Below, piece by piece: positions 6,588 through 11,621 of a stretch of DNA of 11,621 bases. Position numbers and translations under genes: made by a program. This stretch comes from an uncultured bacterium (GTDB lineage Bacteria > Verrucomicrobiota > Lentisphaeria > Oligosphaerales > Oligosphaeraceae), in NCBI GenBank assembly GCA_902783355.1, contig CACZQQ010000292.1:1-11621 (forward strand). Direction: 5' to 3'. Under the pieces are notes generated by a model. The model was given only the letters and a program-made list of their open reading frames with translations. It had not been told where the DNA came from and ran no database searches. Positions within the stretch are counted from its first letter, which is position 1. Every line of letters starts with the position of its first letter.

Positions 6588-6593
6588 TATCTT
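6588..6593 (+). promoter_or_regulatory. Possible -10 element for the moxR-bat operon
   Basis: TATCTT, followed by AAT, sits at the end of an AT-richer stretch (6471-6596) that contains no gene. It resembles the TAT(A/C)TTA boxes proposed before ispG and the FGE-like gene. Transcription would begin near 6600, at the foot of the 17-base-pair hairpin, leaving a leader of about 170 bases. No good -35 hexamer is visible. Confidence 0.35.
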
Positions 6594-6596
6594 AAT

Positions 6597-6637
6597 GGGC
6601 GGTAGGGCGGGGTGGTGGGTACCCCGCCCTACCGCCC
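6597..6637. repeat. Perfect 17-base-pair inverted repeat upstream of the moxR-bat operon
   Basis: GGGCGGTAGGGCGGGGT (6597-6613) and its exact complement ACCCCGCCCTACCGCCC (6621-6637) are separated by a 7-base loop. No T-run follows on the plus strand. It could be a terminator without U-tract, a 5' mRNA stabiliser, a protein-binding palindrome or a dispersed palindromic repeat. Confidence 0.85.
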
Positions 6638-6679
6638 TCCCCTACTCGCGCGAGAGGCGCGGCCCGGATGAACAGAATG

Positions 6680-6711
6680 AAAAAACGCCGCGTCATGGAA
6701 CTTTCGCGGCG
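6680..6711 (-). terminator. Intrinsic-terminator-like hairpin on the minus strand
   Basis: On the minus strand a 7-base-pair stem CGCCGCG (6711-6705) / CGCGGCG (6692-6686) is followed at once by six T's (6685-6680). This is the form of a Rho-independent terminator. No minus-strand gene lies to its right, so it would stop antisense transcripts coming out of the moxR gene, or be a chance match. Confidence 0.4.
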
Positions 6712-6757
6712 GAGATGCGTCATAGGGGATGAACTTATTCTGCAGCAAGCCATCTTT

Positions 6758-6763
6758 GAGGAG
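6758..6763 (+). promoter_or_regulatory. Shine-Dalgarno for the MoxR-family gene
   Basis: GAGGAG lies 8 bases before the ATG at 6772 and sets that start. It is the only clear Shine-Dalgarno in the operon. Confidence 0.8.
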
Positions 6764-6771
6764 TTTCATCC

Positions 6772-7770
6772 ATGCAAAGCGACATCAAGCAAATCAACGA
6801 GCTGGTCGGCCGCGAAGCCGTGACAATCGAGGCGCTTCGGAACGAGATCGGCAAGGTCATCGTGGGACAGGAGGCGCTGGTCAACCGGCTGCTGAACGCC
6901 CTCTTCAACGCGAACCACGTCCTCATCGAGGGCGTGCCCGGCCTGGCGAAGACGCTGACAGTGACCACATTGGCGCACGCCATCAGCGCGACCTTCCACC
7001 GCATCCAGTTCACTCCCGACCTGCTGCCCGCCGACCTGCTGGGCACCCTCATCTACAATCCAAAGGAGGGCGACTTCATCACCCGCCAGGGCCCCATCTT
7101 CGCCAACGTCATCCTGGCGGACGAGATCAACCGCGCGCCGGCGAAGGTGCAAAGCGCCCTGCTGGAATCCATGCAGGAGCGGCAGGTCACCATCGGCGGC
7201 CAGAGCTATCCGCTGCCGGAACCCTTCCTCGTCATGGCCACGCAGAATCCTGTCGAGCAGGAGGGCACCTACCCCCTGCCCGAAGCCCAGGTGGACCGCT
7301 TCATGTACAAGCTCGTCGTGGACTACCCAAGCCCCGCCGACGAACTGCGCATCCTCCGCCGCGCCTCCTCCTCGGACGCGCATCTGGCCGACGAAGTGGC
7401 CCCCGTCATCTCCCCCGACGACGTCGCGCGCATCCGCGCCCTCGGCAACCAGGTCTTCATGGACGGCAAGGTGGAGGAGTACATCGTCAGCCTCGTGGAC
7501 TGCACGCGCCATCCGGAGAAGTACCGCCTGGACAGCCTGAAGGGAATGCTGCGCTACGGCGCCTCTCCCCGCGCCACCCTCTTCCTGGCAATGGGCGCCC
7601 GCGTCAACGCCCTCATGCAGGGGCGCGGCTTCACCACGCCGCAGGATGTGAAGGCCGTCGCCGCCGACGTCCTGCGCCACCGTGTCATGCTCACCTACGA
7701 AGGCGAGGCGGAGGAACTCACGCCGGACGCCGTCGTCGCACAAGTTCTCGACGCCGTTCCTGTTCCGTAA
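6772..7770 (+). CDS. MoxR-family AAA+ ATPase
   Basis: A 332-residue cytoplasmic ATPase of the AAA_3 (MoxR) group. Such proteins act as chaperones that remodel or load partners carrying von Willebrand A domains. Motifs in order: Walker A GVPGLAKT at 54-61, Walker B VILADEINRAP at 113-123, sensor 1 ATQNP at 156-160, an arginine-containing DRF at 175-177 and sensor 2 GASPRA at 263-268. All ATPase motifs look intact and the length is normal for the family. Start at 6772 is set by GAGGAG. It heads a plus-strand operon with DUF58, DUF4381 and two VWA genes, the usual company of a Bat-type MoxR. The DUF58 gene starts 4 bases after its stop. Confidence 0.95.
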   Translation: MQSDIKQINELVGREAVTIEALRNEIGKVIVGQEALVNRLLNALFNANHVLIEGVPGLAKTLTVTTLAHAISATFHRIQFTPDLLPADLLGTLIYNPKEGDFITRQGPIFANVILADEINRAPAKVQSALLESMQERQVTIGGQSYPLPEPFLVMATQNPVEQEGTYPLPEAQVDRFMYKLVVDYPSPADELRILRRASSSDAHLADEVAPVISPDDVARIRALGNQVFMDGKVEEYIVSLVDCTRHPEKYRLDSLKGMLRYGASPRATLFLAMGARVNALMQGRGFTTPQDVKAVAADVLRHRVMLTYEGEAEELTPDAVVAQVLDAVPVP

Positions 7771-7774
7771 AAAA

Positions 7775-8647
7775 ATGCTGACCTCCTCTGACATCGCGAA
7801 GAAGATCCGCCGGATCGAGCTGAAGACGCGCAAGACGGTGACGGAGGCGCTGGCGGGCGACTACAAGTCGGCCTTCCGCGGCACCGGCATGGAATTCGAC
7901 GAGGTGCGCGAATACCAGCCCGGCGACGACGTGCGCTCCATCGACTGGAACGTGACCGCGCGCCAGGGGCGCCCCTTCGTCAAGCGCTTCCACGAGGAGC
8001 GCGAACTGACCGTCTTCCTGGCGGTGGACCTCTCCGCCTCTGGGCGCTTCGGCGGCGGAGAGGAGTCCAAGAAGGATTTGGCCGCGGAAGTGTGCGCCAC
8101 GCTCGCCTTCTCCGCCATCAAGAGCAACGACAAGGTGGGGCTCCTGCTCTTCACCGACCGCATCGAACTCTTCATCCCGCCCGCCAAGGGCACAACCCAC
8201 GCCATGCGCCTCCTGCGCGAAATCCTTGGCTTCCAGCCAAAAGGGCATGGCACCGCCATCGGCCCCGCCATCGACTTCCTGGGCCGCGTCCTGCGCAAGC
8301 GCGCCGTCGTCTTCCTCCTCTCCGACTTCATCGGCGACGAGGACTTCGACCAGGCGCTGCGCCGCACCGCCCACCGCCATGACTTCGTCGCCCTCTCCCT
8401 CACAGACCCCACCGAGGCGCATCTGCCCGACGCCGGCCTCGTCGAAGTGGAGGACGCCGAAAGCGGCGAAAGGATGCTCGTGGACACCGCCAGCGCCGCC
8501 GTCCGAAAGGCTTATGAGGCGCATTTCGCCGCCTTGGCCGCGCAACTTCAGCAACGCCTCCAGCGCAGTGGCGTCGACAACCTCAACTTGACCGTCGGAG
8601 AGGATTTCGCAAAACCGCTGACGGCCTTCATGCGCCGCAGAAAATAG
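7775..8647 (+). CDS. DUF58 domain-containing protein (VWA-like)
   Basis: A 290-residue protein without membrane segments. The DUF58 signature is clear at about residues 37-70: GTGMEFDEVREYQPGDD followed by RSIDWNVTARQGRPFVKRF. A VWA-like fold follows, with FLAVDLSASG near residue 85 (a partial DxSxS metal-site motif), VGLLLFTDRIE and VVFLLSDFIGDEDF. DUF58 proteins are regular partners of MoxR ATPases, but their biochemical role is not established. ATG 7775-7777 is 4 bases after the moxR stop and has no Shine-Dalgarno, so translation is probably coupled. An upstream in-frame ATG at 7682 lies within moxR and reads unrelated basic sequence, so I rejected it. It ends in TAG one base before the next start. 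Confidence 0.93.
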   Translation: MLTSSDIAKKIRRIELKTRKTVTEALAGDYKSAFRGTGMEFDEVREYQPGDDVRSIDWNVTARQGRPFVKRFHEERELTVFLAVDLSASGRFGGGEESKKDLAAEVCATLAFSAIKSNDKVGLLLFTDRIELFIPPAKGTTHAMRLLREILGFQPKGHGTAIGPAIDFLGRVLRKRAVVFLLSDFIGDEDFDQALRRTAHRHDFVALSLTDPTEAHLPDAGLVEVEDAESGERMLVDTASAAVRKAYEAHFAALAAQLQQRLQRSGVDNLNLTVGEDFAKPLTAFMRRRK

Positions 8648-8648
8648 C

Positions 8649-9659
8649 ATGGCCGCCCTTCTCTCCATCCTGCTTCTGTTTTTCGCAACCTCTTGCGCAC
8701 GAACCGAAAAGGCAGAATCCCCTGAAACCAGGGAGAACATTCTGGCAGAGGCCGCCGAGGGCGGCTACAGCCTCAAGCTCGTAGCCGACCAAGAGGCCTT
8801 CTCCGTCGAGACCCCCATCACCCTTTCGGCCGTCGCAGCCTTCCCGAAAGAGAGCCGTCTCGTGCAGCTCGACCTCTCCCAGAAGCGCCTCCCCGCCTTT
8901 GAAATGACGCAGGAGCCGCCGGCGAACACCCTGCCGGCCAAGAAGGGCATGGCGACCACCTCGGAAACACGACGCTTCACCCTGGATCCCCTCATCAAGC
9001 AGGAAACCTACGAACTGCCCGCCGTGACCGCCGTCTTCGAGGACGTCGATGGCGGACGGCACAGCGTCACCACGGAGGCCGTTCCCCTGGAAGTGGCCCA
9101 AGTGGACGAAGGCTACTGGACCTCGCTGTCCGTCGTGCCGGACACCACTCTCCAGCGGACGCTCACGCCGGCCGCCGACAGACGGCGCAGGTGGCTGCTT
9201 CTGGCGGGCGGCGCGGCCGTGCTTCTCGCGGCAGGCGCCATCGCCAGCTGGCTGTACCGCCGCGGCAGGAGGCCCGTCGCCGTCCCCGATGTGCCGCCCT
9301 ACGAGCAGGCCAGCGCCGCGCTGGACGGGCTCCTGCGGGAGAACCTGCCGGCCAAGGGCGAGACGAAGCGCTACTACACGGGCCTTTCGGACATCCTGCG
9401 GCGGTATATCGAGCGGCGCTTCTCGCTGGCGGCCCCGCGCCAGACCACGCAGGAGTTCATTGGCGGCCTCATCAAAGGCGCCTGCGCGGACCTGAAGGCG
9501 CACACGCCCTTCCTCAAGACCTTCCTCCTGACCTGCGACATGGTCAAGTTCGCCAAGGGGGCGCCCCCCGACGAAGAAAACGAGAAGGCGGCGAAGGCCT
9601 GCCGCGGCTTCCTGGAAGCCACCAGGCCGGCGCCCGAGGCATCTGCAGAGCACAAGTGA
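8649..9659 (+). CDS. DUF4381-type Bat-operon membrane lipoprotein
   Basis: A 336-residue protein. The N-terminus MAALLSILLLFFATSC is a short hydrophobic signal ending at C16, consistent with a lipoprotein although the lipobox (ATSC) is not ideal. Residues 17-178 form an extracytoplasmic beta-rich domain resembling BatD-type modules. A transmembrane helix lies at about 182-203 (WLLLAGGAAVLLAAGAIASW), followed by RRGRR, which places the C-terminus in the cytoplasm. The C-terminal 210-325 region (YYTGLSDILRRYIERRF, TTQEF) matches DUF4381, a common neighbour in moxR-bat operons. The role is presumably to assemble or link the VWA proteins in the membrane (inference). The ATG is one base after the DUF58 stop, with no Shine-Dalgarno, implying coupling. 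Confidence 0.82.
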   Translation: MAALLSILLLFFATSCARTEKAESPETRENILAEAAEGGYSLKLVADQEAFSVETPITLSAVAAFPKESRLVQLDLSQKRLPAFEMTQEPPANTLPAKKGMATTSETRRFTLDPLIKQETYELPAVTAVFEDVDGGRHSVTTEAVPLEVAQVDEGYWTSLSVVPDTTLQRTLTPAADRRRRWLLLAGGAAVLLAAGAIASWLYRRGRRPVAVPDVPPYEQASAALDGLLRENLPAKGETKRYYTGLSDILRRYIERRFSLAAPRQTTQEFIGGLIKGACADLKAHTPFLKTFLLTCDMVKFAKGAPPDEENEKAAKACRGFLEATRPAPEASAEHK

Positions 9660-9674
9660 CTTTCGACACGCATC

Positions 9675-10766
9675 ATGTTCCGATTTGAGACACCCTGGGC
9701 CTTCCTGGCCCTTCTAGCCCCCGCCCTTCTGGCGCTCTGGCGGCGCAAGCGCCCTGCGGCGCAACCCGCCCTGCCCGTCGCCAGCCTGTCGCTCTTCCGC
9801 GACGTCAAGCCCAGCTGGCGCGTGCGTCTGCGCTGGATTCCGGCCGCCGTCGCCGCCATCGGCTGGCTGCTGCTCACCGTCGCGCTGGCGCGCCCACAGC
9901 ATGGGCAGGAGCAGTTCCGCAACATCAACCACGGCATCGCCATCGAGATGGTGCTCGACCGTTCCGGAAGCATGCGCGCCTCCATGACCTACTGGGGGAA
10001 GCGCTTCAACCGTCTGGAGACCGTCAAGGAGGTCTTCCGCGACTTCGTCTTCGGTGGCAGCCGCCCCGAGCTGACCGGCCACAGCGACCTCGGCGGGCGG
10101 CGCCAAGACCTGCTGGGCGTCATCGCCTTCGCCCACTATCCCTACACGGCCTGCCCCCTCACGCTTGACCACAACGCCCTCGACTTCGCCCTGAAGAACG
10201 TCAGGCTCGTCACCGACGAGACCGACGATCCGGACGAGAACGGCACCGCCATCGGCGACGCCGTGGCCATGGCTGTGGCGCGCCTCGTCTCCGCCGAGCA
10301 GACGCTGGCCGCCCAGACCAAGACCGACGCCAGCACCTACCGCATCAAGTCCAAGGTCATCATCCTGCTGACCGACGGGCAGGACGAGGGCCCCCACACC
10401 TACTCCATCGGCGAGGCGGCGGACCTGGCCCGCAAGAACCACATCAAGGTCTACTCCATCGCCATCGTCCCCCCCGCGCCCACGCTGACCACGCCCATGG
10501 GGCTCATCGCCAGCGTGGAACCGCCCTACGACACTACGGAAATCGAGGCGATGGCCAAGACGACCGGCGGCCTCTTCCGGAAGTGCGACAACGGACGCGC
10601 GCTGGAGGACATCTACGGCGAAATCGACCAGCTGGAGAAGAGCGAGGTGGAGGCCGTCCGCTACGTCACCCGCCGCGAGCTCTTCTTCCCCTTCGCCGTC
10701 GCAGGCGCCATCGCCCTCCTCGCGGCGCTTCTTCTGAAGACAACGCTTTTCCGCCGGACAATCTGA
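9675..10766 (+). CDS. batA: BatA-like membrane protein with von Willebrand A domain
   Basis: A 363-residue protein with transmembrane helices at about 7-22, 54-72 and 337-356, and a VWA domain between the second and third. The metal-ion-dependent adhesion site is complete: D95-x-S97-x-S99 in DRSGSM, T191 in GTAIGDA and D234 in LLTDGQDE. BatA proteins form membrane complexes with BatB; in Bacteroides they were linked to aerotolerance, and elsewhere to envelope or stress functions. The family role is known only broadly. The start is 15 bases after the previous stop and lacks a Shine-Dalgarno; the N-terminus MFRFETPWAFLALL is typical for the family. The gene is intact and is followed after 7 bases by a paralogous VWA gene. 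Confidence 0.92.
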   Translation: MFRFETPWAFLALLAPALLALWRRKRPAAQPALPVASLSLFRDVKPSWRVRLRWIPAAVAAIGWLLLTVALARPQHGQEQFRNINHGIAIEMVLDRSGSMRASMTYWGKRFNRLETVKEVFRDFVFGGSRPELTGHSDLGGRRQDLLGVIAFAHYPYTACPLTLDHNALDFALKNVRLVTDETDDPDENGTAIGDAVAMAVARLVSAEQTLAAQTKTDASTYRIKSKVIILLTDGQDEGPHTYSIGEAADLARKNHIKVYSIAIVPPAPTLTTPMGLIASVEPPYDTTEIEAMAKTTGGLFRKCDNGRALEDIYGEIDQLEKSEVEAVRYVTRRELFFPFAVAGAIALLAALLLKTTLFRRTI

Positions 10767-10773
10767 CTCCACC

Positions 10774-11621
10774 ATGTTCACGCGCATCCAGATGCTCAAT
10801 CTGCTGTGGCTGCTGCCGCTTATCGGGCTGGCGCTCCTCTACAGCAACCGCCGCCGCAACCGCCGCCAAGGCCTGATCGCAGGCGCCGCCGCCCGCGAAA
10901 CCCTGCGGGACGGAAGGCGCCCCGGCGCCGCCGCCCTGCGCTTCCTCCTGTGGACGGCGGCCGCCGTCCTGCTCATCGTCGCGCTGGCGGGCCCCGCCTG
11001 GAATCCCGTCGAGGAGACCGTCGAAAGGCAGGGGCGCGAAGTCGTCTTCATGCTGGACGTCTCCCGCAGCATGCTGGCCCAGGACCTGCGGCCGTCGCGC
11101 CTGGAACGCGCCAAGGCCGACATCTCCGACTGCATCGCGGGCATCAACGGCGACCGCGTGGCCCTCGTCGCCTTCGCCGGCAAGGCCGCCGTCCAGTGCC
11201 CCTTGACGCAGGACTACGGCTTCTTCCGCATGCAGCTGGCGGACACCTCCCCTGAAAGCGTCTCCCGCGGCGGAACCAATCTGGGAGACGCCATCCGCGT
11301 CGTCCGCGAGCAGCTCTTCAACGGCGGCGACAAGGCCGCCCACCGCGACGTCATCCTCATCACCGACGGCGAGGACCACGGCTCCTTCCCCGTGGAGGCC
11401 GCGAAGAAGCTGGGCGCCGACGGCGTGCGCCTCATCGCCATCGGCATCGGCGACGAGGCGGCCGGAACCCTCATCGAAGTGACCGACGAGAATGGCCGCC
11501 GAAGGATTCTGGAGTACCAGGGCGAGGTCGTGCGTTCCAAGCTGGACGCCAAGACCTTGCGCGAGATGGCGGCTGCCACGCCTGGCGGCGTCTATCTGCC
11601 CATGGGCACCAACGCCATGGA
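10774..11621 (+). CDS. batB: BatB-like membrane protein with von Willebrand A domain (3' end outside window)
   Basis: The first 282 codons are present and the frame is open to the window edge. Transmembrane helices lie at about 8-23 and 54-74, followed by a VWA domain with a complete metal site: D95-x-S97-x-S99 in DVSRSM, T168 in GGTNLGDA and D198 in LITDGEDH. The layout is parallel to the preceding BatA-like protein. Family members usually have one more C-terminal transmembrane helix, expected just beyond the edge. DVSRSMLAQDLRPSRLERAK is characteristic of BatB-type proteins. The start at 10774 follows the previous stop by 7 bases without a Shine-Dalgarno. TPR (BatC-like) and BatD genes would be expected next, outside the window. 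Confidence 0.92.
   Translation, partial: MFTRIQMLNLLWLLPLIGLALLYSNRRRNRRQGLIAGAAARETLRDGRRPGAAALRFLLWTAAAVLLIVALAGPAWNPVEETVERQGREVVFMLDVSRSMLAQDLRPSRLERAKADISDCIAGINGDRVALVAFAGKAAVQCPLTQDYGFFRMQLADTSPESVSRGGTNLGDAIRVVREQLFNGGDKAAHRDVILITDGEDHGSFPVEAAKKLGADGVRLIAIGIGDEAAGTLIEVTDENGRRRILEYQGEVVRSKLDAKTLREMAAATPGGVYLPMGTNAM

Noticed and set aside
6729..7781. Plus-strand open frame of 350 codons overlapping the MoxR gene
   Set aside because: Arginine/proline-rich shadow in another frame of a gene with complete AAA+ motifs.
6766..10799. Long minus-strand open frames opposite the bat operon
   Set aside because: Shadows of well-supported plus-strand genes; valine/glycine-rich and without domains.
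6772..11621. MoxR-VWA genes as a novel defence or conflict system
   Set aside because: Gene order, membrane helices and complete VWA metal sites match the known Bat-type operon; no nuclease, protease or other effector is present.

Overview
The window is GC-rich chromosomal DNA from a Gram-negative-type bacterium. Three things suggest a member of the Verrucomicrobiota/Kiritimatiellota/Lentisphaerota group, probably host- or sediment-associated: a secreted formylglycine-enzyme-like protein with an extra N-terminal domain, a BspA-type leucine-rich-repeat protein with a secretion signal, and a GH2 mannosidase. This placement is inferred from gene style only, since the window holds no rRNA or universal marker beyond ispG.

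Left part (1-5821), all on the minus strand. Read in the direction of transcription it holds ispG (methylerythritol-phosphate isoprenoid pathway), a cytoplasmic GH2 beta-mannosidase-like enzyme 19 bases downstream, and a short GC-rich hairpin. A new promoter follows, with a LacI-family-type operator over the inferred transcription start, then a secreted FGE/SUMF1-domain protein. Last comes a BspA-like surface protein that runs off the left edge; its signal peptide is interrupted by an in-frame amber codon at codon 7.

Middle (5822-6771), about 950 bases without a credible gene. It holds two composite repeat arrays made of a roughly 56-base unit A and a roughly 113-base unit B that folds into three hairpins. 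Between them is a 165-base spacer with its own perfect hairpin and inverted repeat. Next come an AT-richer promoter-like stretch, a 17-base-pair perfect inverted repeat, and a minus-strand intrinsic-terminator-like hairpin.

Right part (6772-11621), plus strand: a tightly packed operon of MoxR AAA+ ATPase, DUF58 protein, DUF4381-type membrane lipoprotein, BatA-like and BatB-like von Willebrand A proteins, the last cut by the right edge. This is the Bat (Bacteroides aerotolerance)-type operon: a MoxR chaperone working with membrane-anchored VWA proteins on envelope or stress functions. Gaps are 1-15 bases and only the first gene has a clear Shine-Dalgarno, so translational coupling is likely.

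The genes themselves belong to known families. The least explained parts are the structured repeat arrays between the two divergent operons and the stop codon inside the surface-protein signal peptide. I did not find a convincing wholly new multi-gene system.
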